From NCBI GenBank assembly GCA_964573015.1, contig CAZNHZ010000001.1:359493-423492 (forward strand): 64,000 bases of DNA. Direction: 5' to 3'. This DNA is from JAPUDQ01 sp964573015. GTDB lineage: Bacteria; Patescibacteriota; Saccharimonadia; Saccharimonadales; Saccharimonadaceae. Of this stretch, positions 8,221 to 16,684 are shown one piece after another. The notes beneath the pieces were generated by a model. The model was not told where the DNA came from, ran no database searches, and worked only from the letters and a program-made list of their open reading frames with translations. Positions within the stretch are counted from its first letter, which is position 1; each line of letters opens with the position of its first letter. The position numbers were made by a program, and so were the translations under genes.

Positions 8221-8994
8221 TTATGACGTGTACTTAAATATAGCGGACATTTCGCTAAACATCAGTACAGCGATGACAGCTCCCGCAAACAACAGCGGTG
8301 CCTTGAGACGTTTGGCGATATCATCGCCATCATGCTGTGCATCATAAAACTGCGTCGTGACATAGGCCAGCAGACTGGCGATAATAGCGATTTGCGGCAG
8401 CAACAGATTGGCGGCAACCGTATAAGCTGTTGTCCAATGATAACTCAACCAGCCAAGCTCGGCCAAAAACAGCCCCCAGATCATGCAAAGCAGAGTCATA
8501 CCCTCATCATCATAAGCCATCAAAACATGACGTGCGCTGACATAGCCAATCACAAAACAACTCATCACCACAATGCTGGCATCGGTATAATAAGCCGCGC
8601 TAAACAGCGCCGTGAGCGACAAAAACTGCGAAATACCGGCTTGCATCACCATAGCCCGGCGATCACTGCGCGGTTTGAGAATAAGCAACCAGGCAACATA
8701 CAGCACTGCCAGCAAAACCTGGGCCAAAATAACTCCGCTCGCCTGCCAAATGAGCGTAACTACACTCACCCCAACCAGCACATCTACCAGATTTGTCTGG
8801 AAATTTGCCCACCAAAACCGCGGCCGCACCGCCAACACCCGCCACTTACTCAAAACAACCAAAAGATACGCCAAAATCGGCGGCTGATAGGCAATCGTCA
8901 ATACCAGCACCAGCACCGCCAGCAAAGCGTTGAGCACCACATAGGCAATATCGCTAAACTTCGAGCGTTTGACAACTAATTTTATAAGATCCAT
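8221..8994 (-). CDS. Polytopic membrane protein, unknown function
   Basis: 257 residues with about seven or eight hydrophobic segments (for example IAYVVLNALLAVLVLVLTI, LVDVLVGVSVVTLIW, VILAQVLLAVLYVAWLLIL, LLFAGAVIAVLMF) and few charged loops. I do not recognise the family. TATAAT on the minus strand (9003-9008) ends 8 nt before the ATG, so it has its own leaderless start although it follows the LCP gene by only 21 nt. Confidence 0.75.
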   Translation of the reverse strand: MDLIKLVVKRSKFSDIAYVVLNALLAVLVLVLTIAYQPPILAYLLVVLSKWRVLAVRPRFWWANFQTNLVDVLVGVSVVTLIWQASGVILAQVLLAVLYVAWLLILKPRSDRRAMVMQAGISQFLSLTALFSAAYYTDASIVVMSCFVIGYVSARHVLMAYDDEGMTLLCMIWGLFLAELGWLSYHWTTAYTVAANLLLPQIAIIASLLAYVTTQFYDAQHDGDDIAKRLKAPLLFAGAVIAVLMFSEMSAIFKYTS

Positions 8995-9015
8995 CGGTAT
9001 CTATTATACCATCAA

Positions 9016-10629
9016 CTATGTGCCGATAATGATGACAAAATCAGCGCTCGATTGCACGCCGCGGGGCAGTGCCGCGCCGCTGGATGGCTTGCCAACTACG
9101 TCCTGAATCTTTTTGGCAGTTTTGGGCTTGGCGCCGCTCGTCATATCAAACCATTGCAGCTTACCGTAGCTGCTGCTGGTCGGTGCGTCGCCTATGCTGG
9201 TGATAATCAACCCCTTGCTTTCCAGCTCAATTTCTTTTTTGCTGGCCACACCGGGCGTATCGGTACCGTTTAGCACCTCTATCGTAGCCGTTTCATCAAC
9301 CTCTACATTTCCGCCAAACAGCCGATGAATATACGCCTGAATATCCGAAAAATCCTCCAGACCGGCTGCCGGCCTAACAATACTCTGGCCGCCATAATTG
9401 CCGGTGGTGACCAGTGAAACGTTGTTGTCGATCAAACTCACCGTGCGAATACTTGCTTTGTCGATGCCGCCGGTTATATCAACCAGGGTCTTGAGCTCGG
9501 CGGTCTGAAAATTAGTCTCGACATTGTTGCCGACACTGTCGATCAATCCGGCAACTGCCACCGGATTAGCCAACGTACCGGCACTGGCGGCTTTGTCTTT
9601 GATGGCCAGGATAATTTTTTGTTGATACTGCTCCCGATCAAAGTTGCCGCCGCTCAAACCGTAGCCGCCGGCGGCATTTCGAGCCCGAGCCAGCGCCAGG
9701 GCATGTTCACCATCAAGTTGCGCCTGACCATTAGGCCACTTGACCATTTTGCACCGAAAGTTACATTGCCAGTCAAAGTTGGGATCATACACGCCGCGCG
9801 GATCGTCGCTATCAATCGTGACCGTAATCCCGCCGACTGCGTTGACGGCATCTTTGAGCGCGGTGTAGTTTACCTTGGCGTAATATTGAATATCAATGCC
9901 AAACACTTCACCGACTTTTTGTTTGAGTTTTTCGGCGCCAGTTCGGTCGGAGGTGCCGTTTTTGGCGCATTCGTACAGCGCATTGATTTTACCGCTGTAC
10001 CCCGCCAAACAGGCCTGTCCATAATCTACCCATAAATCACGCGGCACCGAAAACATGATGGCGTTTTTCTTTTCCTGGTCGACACTTATTACCATGATCG
10101 AATCAGTCAAGTCGGCCCCGTCATGATCTGGGTCGTCTTCGCTGGTGCCAAACAACAATATATTGCTGCGGCCAAACTGATCTTTTTTAAGCGGCCGATT
10201 CGCAAACACTTCAAACAGGTTGCCGCTAAATACGTTGCCGCCCGCCAAAATCGCTTTGGCTCCGATATAGCCCATGCCGAGCAAGCCGATCAACAGCACT
10301 GTTATGAACAATCGCTTCCAGGTTTTTTTGCTCAGGCGACGTCTGGGTTTGGGCGGTTTTTCCTCATCTATCGACCGGAGTGACTCGTGAATTTCCGACG
10401 ACAAGCTATGTCCGGCCGCCCCGCGACCGGCTTCCGGCTCAGAGATAGTGGTCGCTTTGGGACGCTGATCAATAGCATGATGTGTCGGTAACGGCTGCGC
10501 TTTGGCCTCCACAAATCGCTCCGGTACCGACAATCGATCCAGCCCCAGCTTTTCACGCGGCGGCGCACCGTCCGACGCCGAGCGTCGACGCAAGCTAAAC
10601 CCATCAATACTGTTATTACGACTAGTCAT
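9016..10629 (-). CDS. LytR-CpsA-Psr (LCP) family wall glycopolymer transferase
   Basis: 537 residues from the ATG at 10629 (a longer frame to 10662 would begin upstream of the -10 box). Cytoplasmic N part ~1-120 rich in Arg/Pro/Ser, one membrane segment (LFITVLLIGLLGMGYIGAKA), then the LCP catalytic domain: FGRSNILLFGTSEDDPDHDGADLTD with the metal-binding Asp residues, IMVISVDQ, FSVPRDLWVD, LDGEHALALARARNAAGGYG, FDREQYQQKIILAI. The end holds a LytR_C domain (TIEVLNGTDTPGVASK). LCP enzymes move lipid-linked polymers to the wall. TATACT (reverse of 10642-10647) is close to the start. Confidence 0.92.
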   Translation of the reverse strand: MTSRNNSIDGFSLRRRSASDGAPPREKLGLDRLSVPERFVEAKAQPLPTHHAIDQRPKATTISEPEAGRGAAGHSLSSEIHESLRSIDEEKPPKPRRRLSKKTWKRLFITVLLIGLLGMGYIGAKAILAGGNVFSGNLFEVFANRPLKKDQFGRSNILLFGTSEDDPDHDGADLTDSIMVISVDQEKKNAIMFSVPRDLWVDYGQACLAGYSGKINALYECAKNGTSDRTGAEKLKQKVGEVFGIDIQYYAKVNYTALKDAVNAVGGITVTIDSDDPRGVYDPNFDWQCNFRCKMVKWPNGQAQLDGEHALALARARNAAGGYGLSGGNFDREQYQQKIILAIKDKAASAGTLANPVAVAGLIDSVGNNVETNFQTAELKTLVDITGGIDKASIRTVSLIDNNVSLVTTGNYGGQSIVRPAAGLEDFSDIQAYIHRLFGGNVEVDETATIEVLNGTDTPGVASKKEIELESKGLIITSIGDAPTSSSYGKLQWFDMTSGAKPKTAKKIQDVVGKPSSGAALPRGVQSSADFVIIIGT

Positions 10630-10717
10630 AAAGTTATATCTAGTATAACCTGCCCGCGGCATCTACGCTACAACTCTTATGATATTTTTTCCCAAACTTC
10701 ACCTCTCAGCCCCCTGT

Positions 10718-10756
10718 CACAGGACAGTCCTGTAACAGATGAGGAAAGTGTGATTT
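10718..10756. repeat. Left arm of inverted repeat flanking lepB
   Basis: 39-bp arm beginning CACAGGACAGTCCTGTAACA; 36 of 39 positions equal the reverse complement of 11436-11474. The arm itself contains the palindrome ACAGGAC-A-GTCCTGT (10719-10733). Confidence 0.9.
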
Positions 10757-10807
10757 ATGTGTTTTTCGTCAGCATGAGCGTTTTTGCTGGTATCCTGACT
10801 CAAGGCA

Positions 10808-11419
10808 ATGTATCCTGGTAAGAGCATGCTAACAATCGAACGGCGGCAAAACTTGCGCGACATCCTGGGGATTGTCTGGTTTGTGGTTGCTGTTATTGTC
10901 GGTGCGTGGTTGATTAATTCCCTGGTATTCCGTAGTTTTAGCGTTACTGGACCGAGCATGGAAACCACCATGTTTACCGGAGATCGACTCATCGTCAATC
11001 GTTTGCCAATGACTTGGAGCGCCCTGCAAGGTAAGCCTTATGCCCCTGCTCGCGGACATGTAGTGGTGTTTCGTAACCCTATGTTTGAAACGATGCGAGC
11101 GGATGAATTTGTCGTCAAGCGTGTCATCGGTTTACCCGGCGAACGAGTAGTAGTGACCGGCGGGCACGTCACTGTTTACAACCAAGATAATCCCAATGGT
11201 TTTGACCCCTATACCGGCATTAATGTCTACAAATCTATAGTTACAGGTCAGGTCGACGAGGTCGTATCTGACGGCACGGTATTCGTCATCGGTGACAACC
11301 GCGGGGGTCAAGAATCAATGGACTCACGCAATGGCCTAGGCCTAATCCCGATCGAGAACATTGTCGGGCCAGTCGCGCTGCGCATTTATCCCTTTAGCAA
11401 GATATCGACTAACTTCTGA
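10808..11419 (+). CDS. lepB: Signal peptidase I
   Basis: 203 residues (or 197 if the ATG at 10826 is used; neither has a strong ribosome-binding site). One N-terminal membrane segment (LGIVWFVVAVIVGAWLINSL), then the serine-lysine protease: Ser50 in SVTGPSMETT, Lys104 in FVVKRVIGLPGERV, and box E GDNRGGQESMDSRNGLG. It removes signal peptides from secreted proteins, of which this window has many. The gene is exactly enclosed by a 39-bp inverted repeat and points away from its neighbours, LCP and parB, which are on the other strand. Confidence 0.95.
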   Translation: MYPGKSMLTIERRQNLRDILGIVWFVVAVIVGAWLINSLVFRSFSVTGPSMETTMFTGDRLIVNRLPMTWSALQGKPYAPARGHVVVFRNPMFETMRADEFVVKRVIGLPGERVVVTGGHVTVYNQDNPNGFDPYTGINVYKSIVTGQVDEVVSDGTVFVIGDNRGGQESMDSRNGLGLIPIENIVGPVALRIYPFSKISTNF

Positions 11420-11435
11420 CAGATGTAAAAACGCA

Positions 11436-11474
11436 AAACCACACTTTGCTAATCTGTTACAGGACTGTCCTGTG
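11436..11474. repeat. Right arm of inverted repeat flanking lepB
   Basis: Reverse complement of 10718-10756 with three mismatches; holds the palindrome ACAGGAC-T-GTCCTGT. It lies between the lepB stop (11419) and the end of parB (11480). Confidence 0.9.
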
Positions 11475-11479
11475 AAAAA

Positions 11480-12358
11480 TTATTGGAGGAGTTGTTCGAG
11501 GCGTTTGAGCTCTTTGTCGTCTCGATAGCTTATGATGATCTGGCCGCCGTGAGCAGTCGTCTTGTGGGTAACTTTCATGTTAAATCGCCGCGTTAGATTG
11601 CGGGTAAAATCAGTTTCGGTCTGAGTGTGACGCACCGCCGATATTGCCTTGTCTTCGGTGCTATCGCTTTTTTTATACCCCACCACAAACTGTTCGGCCT
11701 TACGCACGCTCCAGGCATTGAGGATAATCATCCGCAGCAGCTTGGTCTGAATGGCCGGATCATCGAGCGCTAAAATCTGTCGGGCGTGACCCTCGGTGAT
11801 GTCGCCCGCTACCAAGGCCTGTTTGGCATCGTCGGGCAGTCGCAACAGCCGCATAGTGTTGGTAATAGTGCTGACGGCTTTGCCGCCGGCGCGTTGGGCA
11901 ATTTCTTCGTGTGTCAAATTGAACTGAGTATTGAGCTTGAGATATGCCGTCGCCGTCTCTAGCGGATTGAGGTCTTCGCGTTGCAAATTCTCAATCAGGG
12001 CGATCTCTAGCTTGTGTTGGTTACTGAGAGTCCGCACCAAAGCCGGTACACGCTCCATACCGATGATCTGAGCGGCACGCCAGCGCCGCTCACCTGCCAC
12101 CAGCTGATATTTAGCACCCTGAGCCACGACTACAACCGGCTGAATCATACCGTGCTCTTGAAGCGAAGTGGCTAGTTCAGAGAGAGCGGCTTCATCAAAA
12201 TCACGCCGCGGCTGATCGGGATTGGCAATAATATGCTTGACCGGTATGTAGCGAAGCTCAGAAATTTTTTCATCATTTTTGGCGGTGGGATCAAATGTTT
12301 CGTCGAGCACGTCGGTCGGTATAAGTGAATCAAATCCGCGGCCTAAACCTTTTTTCAT
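11480..12358 (-). CDS. parB: Chromosome partition protein ParB
   Basis: 292 residues. KKGLGRGFDSLIP opens the protein as usual. The CTP-binding ParB/Sulfiredoxin domain shows HIIANPDQPRRDFDEAALSELA, QPVVVV and VAGERRWRAAQI; then the family's ALIENLQREDLNPLETA, a helix-turn-helix (LTHEEIAQRAGGKAVSTITNTMRLL) and a small C-terminal dimer region. It binds parS near the origin and slides as a clamp. The start overlaps the parA stop by 4 nt (ATGA). I did not find a full parS site in the window. Confidence 0.96.
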   Translation of the reverse strand: MKKGLGRGFDSLIPTDVLDETFDPTAKNDEKISELRYIPVKHIIANPDQPRRDFDEAALSELATSLQEHGMIQPVVVVAQGAKYQLVAGERRWRAAQIIGMERVPALVRTLSNQHKLEIALIENLQREDLNPLETATAYLKLNTQFNLTHEEIAQRAGGKAVSTITNTMRLLRLPDDAKQALVAGDITEGHARQILALDDPAIQTKLLRMIILNAWSVRKAEQFVVGYKKSDSTEDKAISAVRHTQTETDFTRNLTRRFNMKVTHKTTAHGGQIIISYRDDKELKRLEQLLQ

Positions 12359-13131
12359 GCTACTCCTTTTTCGGTAATACGTTTACTAACTTCTTTGGCG
12401 AGTGACTTATAGGCCCGTGCACCCTTGCTCCAACCGTCGTAGTCGCCAACCGGCACGCCATGACTGGGCGCTTCGGCAATCCGCACATTGCGCGGAATCA
12501 CCGTGTCAAAAACTTTGCCTGGAAAATGTTTCTTGATCTCCTCGTAGACCTGCTTGCTGAGGGTTGTGCGCGTATCCATCATCGTCACTAACACACCGAT
12601 AAGCTCCAGCGTCGGGTTAAGTCCTTTGCGGATCAATTGCATGGTTTCAAGCAGCTGCCCCAACCCCTCGAGCGCATAAAACTCCGCCTGCACAGGCAAC
12701 AGTACGTAGTCGGCAGCGATCAAGGCATTGACGGTCAGCAGACTAAGGCTGGGCGGACTGTCGATGATGATATAGTCGTAACTATCGAGATGCGACATGG
12801 CTTGCTTGAGCCGCACAAACCGACGATCGGCTTTGGCCAGCTCAACTTCGGCATTGGCCAACTGCGGCTTGGCCGGTACCAGATCAAAATTTTTGTACTG
12901 AGTCGGAATTATCGCCTGCGTGATATCAGTCTGACCGACGATAACCTCGAGCACGGTCGTATCGAGAGCGTTTTTGTCAAAACCCAAACCGCTGCTTGCG
13001 TTGCCTTGCGGGTCAAAATCGACCAGCAATACCCGATGACCGATTTTGTTGAGGCAATAAGCCAGATTGATACTGGTCGTCGTCTTGCCGACGCCACCTT
13101 TTTGGTTGGTCACCGCGATACTCACCGGCAC
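12355..13131 (-). CDS. parA: ParA/Soj ATPase
   Basis: 258 residues. Deviant Walker A KGGVGKTTTSINLA, switch residues DFDPQGNASSGLG, Walker B-like YDYIIIDSPPSLSLLTVNAL. It forms the ATP-dependent gradient that moves ParB-parS complexes. GTG start at 13131 with GAGGGAG about 11 nt upstream; TATACT on the minus strand sits further up near 13165. parA-parB form an operon overlapping by 4 nt. Confidence 0.96.
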   Translation of the reverse strand: MPVSIAVTNQKGGVGKTTTSINLAYCLNKIGHRVLLVDFDPQGNASSGLGFDKNALDTTVLEVIVGQTDITQAIIPTQYKNFDLVPAKPQLANAEVELAKADRRFVRLKQAMSHLDSYDYIIIDSPPSLSLLTVNALIAADYVLLPVQAEFYALEGLGQLLETMQLIRKGLNPTLELIGVLVTMMDTRTTLSKQVYEEIKKHFPGKVFDTVIPRNVRIAEAPSHGVPVGDYDGWSKGARAYKSLAKEVSKRITEKGVA

Positions 13132-13201
13132 TTGTTTATTTCTCCCTCATAACTCTAATCAGTATAGCATGAGCGTGAAACAATTATCGAGCGAAATCCG
13201 T

Positions 13202-14146
13202 CTATCTTTTGCGCAGCCGCCACATCGCAGCGCCAGATACAGCGATCAGCCCAGCGCCGAAACCTGCTATGGTCGGTACACCGAGTCCGGTATGGGCTAA
13301 CGACCCGCCGCCGCTGCCTGTACCGGTCGTCGATGAAGCGGCGCCGTAGACAAATGTCAGCGTGTTAGTACTAGCGCCGAGCACCATCGAGCGAGTCGCC
13401 GGCGATGGCGTGATGTAGCCGGCAATGTCGGGTGCGGTAAAGCTGACGTTTTGGCCGATGCGGTAGTAAGCAAAGAGCTCAGCGGCCAGGACAGCTTGTT
13501 CGGTCGGTGTTGGATTGTTCGGATCGAGCTGTGCCGTAACCGGATAATCTTTGACGAGATACGAAGGTATAAAAGTGCTGTCACTACGCTGGCCGGCGGC
13601 TGTTACGGCAGTACGCAGGGCTGCATTGTGACTATCGACATATTCGAGCGATACTTCTACCGGGTTTATGAGGTGCCCGCCGAGCGAGTCGGTGCCGGTA
13701 CCGTTGTTGTTGTCATCACTGTACATCCAATATCTTTCACTTATCACGCCATCGCTGAGATGGTTGGGTTTGGCCGGATTTTGGGTATAGAGACGCACAT
13801 ACCAAATACTGTCATAGGCACGTTGCGCTTCAGCCGGATAAGCGCTACATAAATACGGAGAATTACCGGCGTCGGTAATACGACCGCCCCACGGGTTTTG
13901 CAAGGCAAAAGCATAGACGGCAATTGATGTCACGCTATCTGGTATCGTCACCGATGTGAGACTATTTCTCTCAAAAGCCGACGAATTAATCGTCGTGACG
14001 CCGGTTTGCAAAGTGAGTTCGGTAATCGCATTATCTGAAAACGCCGCTATACCGATTGTCAAGACACTCCCCGGTATGGTAACCGTCGTCAATTTATTGT
14101 TCAAAAACGCCGATTTGCCGATGCTCGTCACACTGCTGGGGATGGA
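13202..14146 (-). pseudogene. 5'-truncated leucine-rich-repeat surface protein with LAHTG sorting signal
   Basis: The frame opens inside a BspA-type LRR_5 repeat: IPSSVTSIGKSAF, then TVTIPGSVLTIGIAAFSDN, LTLQTGVTTINSSAFERN, SVTIPDSVTSIAVYAF. There is no signal peptide and upstream of the first repeat the frame is closed by a stop inside the rplU terminator hairpin, so the N-terminal part is missing. A GTG at 14131 could start a 309-residue protein but has no ribosome-binding site. The C terminus is intact for wall anchoring: Gly/Ser linker, LAHTG, hydrophobic segment, RLRKR tail. LAxTG is the motif preferred by actinobacterial class E sortases. Not exportable as it stands unless a start lies elsewhere. 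Confidence 0.7.
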
Positions 14147-14147
14147 A

Positions 14148-14200
14148 AATCTAAAACCGGATTGACTCCGGTTTTAGATTGGGAAGGGTGGACCCTTCCC
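14148..14200 (-). terminator. Tandem hairpins after rplU
   Basis: Two stems directly behind the rplU stop: GGGAAGGGT/ACCCTTCCC (14181-14200) and a perfect 13-bp stem AATCTAAAACCGG/CCGGTTTTAGATT (14148-14180), the latter followed on the minus strand by TTCC. Confidence 0.75.
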
Positions 14201-14202
14201 TG

Positions 14203-14508
14203 CTACTTAATACTACCGATCTCGATACGTGAGTATTTCTGGCGATGCCCAGTGACTTTGTGTACGCGTTTTTTGCTTTTGTAGCGGATGACCTGTAGTT
14301 TATCACCTTTGACCTCGTCGTCAACGACTTTGGCTTTGATCTTGATACCTGAGACGAGCGGTGCACCGACTTTGATGTCTTTGCCATCCATTGTCATCAG
14401 TGGTTCGAGCGTGAGCTCTTTTGTTCCTTCCGGGAGGCGGTCCACCAGGAGGGTCTCTTTTTCGCCGACAATATACTGTTTGCCGCCGATTCGAACAACT
14501 GCTTTCAT
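14203..14508 (-). CDS. rplU: 50S ribosomal protein L21
   Basis: 101 residues, full length: MKAVVRIGGKQYIVGEKETL, LVSGIKIKAKVVDDEVKGDK, VIRYKSKKRVHKVTGHRQKY, and the C-terminal IEIGSI, all typical of bL21. Its usual partner rpmA (L27) is not next to it. AGGAATGCT precedes the ATG. Confidence 0.96.
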   Translation of the reverse strand: MKAVVRIGGKQYIVGEKETLLVDRLPEGTKELTLEPLMTMDGKDIKVGAPLVSGIKIKAKVVDDEVKGDKLQVIRYKSKKRVHKVTGHRQKYSRIEIGSIK

Positions 14509-14571
14509 AGCATTCCTTATGTATTAGATAATTCAGCGATCAATTATAACAGATGTGGTGGTAGGTGTAAA

Positions 14572-15090
14572 CTAGCGCGATTCGTTGTAGAACCATTTGC
14601 CACCTGACTCATTTTGGACCATGTCCATAAACCCAGCTGGTTTTTGATCACTAGCTGGCCAATACACGATAGCATGACGCGGATAGTCACCCGATGCTTT
14701 TTCATCTGGGTATGCTACGAGCACCGCAGCCCCGGCAGGAATCGAGGTTAATTTGTAATAATCTTTTATACCGTCGAACACAGCGGTTTTCTCGGCATCG
14801 CTTAACTGTTTATCAACTGGAGCCTTCTCGATATCGTTGTATGCACTGACAAATGCAATAAACTTGCTGCTGGGTTTTACGGTTTTAGTAGAATTCGCAT
14901 GCGTCAGCTGTTGTTGAACTGAGGCTAGCTCTGCTCGGACGCCGTCAAGATCAGCCATGCGCTGCCACAACACCATACCGATAGCAACAATACCGATAAC
15001 TAGCGCGCCGACCACGATAAGCAAAATCGGATTGCGCGACGGCTTACCGACGATAAGCGAGTGATCGGGTTGTGACGTGTTTAGCTCCAT
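14572..15090 (-). CDS. Single-pass membrane protein, unknown function
   Basis: 172 residues from the ATG at 15090, chosen because AAGGAG lies 9 nt upstream. A short polar N terminus, one membrane segment (PILLIVVGALVIGIVAIGMVLW), a short coiled-coil-like stretch (LDGVRAELASVQQQL), then an outer domain of ~110 residues with KAPVDKQLSDAEKTAVFDGI and YPRHAIVYWPASDQKPAGFM. No family recognised. Last of a run of four small minus-strand genes. Confidence 0.75.
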   Translation of the reverse strand: MELNTSQPDHSLIVGKPSRNPILLIVVGALVIGIVAIGMVLWQRMADLDGVRAELASVQQQLTHANSTKTVKPSSKFIAFVSAYNDIEKAPVDKQLSDAEKTAVFDGIKDYYKLTSIPAGAAVLVAYPDEKASGDYPRHAIVYWPASDQKPAGFMDMVQNESGGKWFYNESR

Positions 15091-15191
15091 GGGACGCTCC
15101 TTTTGGGCTGAAGTTGTTACTTGGTACTGATACAAATAACTATAACAATTAACCAACCGGCTGCCCAGCGGGAGCGATCGATGCCTGAGGC

Positions 15192-15416
15192 TTACTTGCT
15201 GTCGGTTTCGACTGATGCCCAATATGCGGCTAGAGCGGTCTCGTCCAGACCCTCGGTCAATTGCCAATTGTCATCTCGCCGATCGACATCGTCCGCCACG
15301 GCTCGCGTCAGCTCATCGTCATCATCGATAGCTGGACTTAGCTCCATGGTCGGACTAACTGTAAGTCGCAGTCGCGGCAAGCGCAGTGAGAATTTTGATT
15401 TGTTTATTTTGAGCAT
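15192..15416 (-). CDS. Small acidic protein, unknown
   Basis: 74 residues: a basic N terminus (MLKINKSKFSLRLPRLRL) and a very acidic middle (AIDDDDELTRAVADDVDRRDDNW). No membrane segment or known motif. AGGT lies 7 nt before the ATG and TACAAT (minus) about 20 nt before it. The gene sits alone between two others with the same direction. Confidence 0.6.
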   Translation of the reverse strand: MLKINKSKFSLRLPRLRLTVSPTMELSPAIDDDDELTRAVADDVDRRDDNWQLTEGLDETALAAYWASVETDSK

Positions 15417-15448
15417 ATTTTACCTATACATTTATTGTAGCATAAGCT

Positions 15449-15844
15449 TCATGTTTTGTCAATAACTTCTCCGTTAACCGCCGCCAGGTACAGGTAGTGT
15501 CCGTTTGGCAGCTGTCGTCGTATCGGTCGGAAATCCGCTGTTGCCGACTCGTCGGGTTCGACATAAAACTGCGCCGGATCAAAAACTATATCGTACTTGC
15601 CTATCGGATGATCGCCGGCGGCATCAATCGATCGAGTCAAACCCCAGCTCTCAGGCTGATACGAGGCGGCAATCTGCTCAATCAGCGCGACATCCTCATC
15701 GGGCAGAGTTTGCCACAACCGATGATAATCAATCGCCCGATCTCCCGTCATCCAATCGGCCGGTATCGAGTCGACGCTGGCAAAATACCGGCCGCCGTAC
15801 TGCGCCATCATCGCCTCGATACTATGACTATACTTTTCCGCCAT
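15449..15844 (-). CDS. Hypothetical protein
   Basis: 131 residues, soluble, no family recognised (DWMTGDRAIDYHRLWQTLPD, HPIGKYDIVFDPAQFYVEPD). Its start overlaps the end of the upstream gene by 17 nt, so the two are probably cotranscribed and translationally linked. Confidence 0.7.
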   Translation of the reverse strand: MAEKYSHSIEAMMAQYGGRYFASVDSIPADWMTGDRAIDYHRLWQTLPDEDVALIEQIAASYQPESWGLTRSIDAAGDHPIGKYDIVFDPAQFYVEPDESATADFRPIRRQLPNGHYLYLAAVNGEVIDKT

Positions 15845-16184
15845 CGATACTCTTTAGCAAGACAGCGCCTGCCCAGCGCGCTGTGTCGTCATCTGGTTGA
15901 GTGTAAACATCGGCCAGCGTCCGGCTTGGTCGATCGCGTTCACCGGCGTGGGGAATGATAAGCGACGGTACGGTTTGCAAGTCGGCATCGGTCGAGAGAA
16001 GATGGCTTAGATCATCATACGCGACATCACCCGTATGCAGAACAAAGCCTTCGGGAATTGATGATCGATCAAACCACATACGCGCTTGCGGATGGTGTTT
16101 GATCGCCAACTTCCAAGCCGTGCGGATAATTGTGTCCGCCTGACGATTTAAATGCTCCGGCGAGACTGCTAGGATTTCTTTCAT
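15828..16184 (-). CDS. Hypothetical protein
   Basis: 118 residues from the ATG at 16184 (MKEILAVSPEHLNRQADTII). TATATT on the minus strand ends about 4 nt before this ATG, so the transcript should be fully leaderless; the longer frame to 16220 would run through the promoter. Soluble, no recognised domain. Heads the small operon with the gene at 15449-15844. Confidence 0.65.
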   Translation of the reverse strand: MKEILAVSPEHLNRQADTIIRTAWKLAIKHHPQARMWFDRSSIPEGFVLHTGDVAYDDLSHLLSTDADLQTVPSLIIPHAGERDRPSRTLADVYTQPDDDTARWAGAVLLKSIDGGKV

Positions 16185-16216
16185 TACTAATATAAAATCA
16201 TGTATTGTATATATTG

Positions 16217-16600
16217 TCAATCACGCCAGTGACGTTCTATCTCATGTATGCGGTCGTGACCCAGCCCATAAAAATGCGCGATTTCGTGCCACAAGGTATG
16301 TTTTACCTGTTTATAAAAACTTTTTTCGTCATGCGTCACTGCCAAGATCGGTTGCTTAAACAAGGTAATTTTATCGGGCAGCACCAGGTTGTAGCCTGCG
16401 CCGCGCTGTGTCAGCGGTATGCCCTCGTAGAACCCCAACAGCAGCTGATCGCCGCGTAAGCGAATCTTGTCCGCCTGATATTCATCTGGATAATCGGCAT
16501 ATGTAACGACTACATTATTTAGGTTTTGTATGTATTTGGCCGGCATCTCGCGCATGGCTTGAGAAATCATATTGTCAAATTTTTCGTCGGATATCTCCAT
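16217..16600 (-). CDS. Zincin-like metallopeptidase family protein
   Basis: 127 residues from the ATG at 16600 (MEISDEKFDNMISQAMREMP). Contains HEIAHFYGLGHDRIHEIE with the HExxHxxGxxH zinc motif, close to the small Zincin_1 (PF06262) proteins of Actinobacteria and CPR. Substrate unknown. Minus-strand TATAGT (16607-16612) ends 6 nt before the ATG, which decides this start against the longer frame to 16648. Divergent from another zinc peptidase gene at 16685. Confidence 0.8.
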   Translation of the reverse strand: MEISDEKFDNMISQAMREMPAKYIQNLNNVVVTYADYPDEYQADKIRLRGDQLLLGFYEGIPLTQRGAGYNLVLPDKITLFKQPILAVTHDEKSFYKQVKHTLWHEIAHFYGLGHDRIHEIERHWRD

Positions 16601-16684
16601 ACCCTTACTATAACCCAGCGCCGACGCTATCTGTGAGCCAGCACACATTTTTTTGATAGCAGCCTGATATACTAAGGTTATTAT

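Noticed and set aside
13150..13190. parS site next to parA
   Set aside because: Only a half-site GTGAAACA is present; the full 16-bp palindrome is not. Other half-sites (54130, 61335) also fail.
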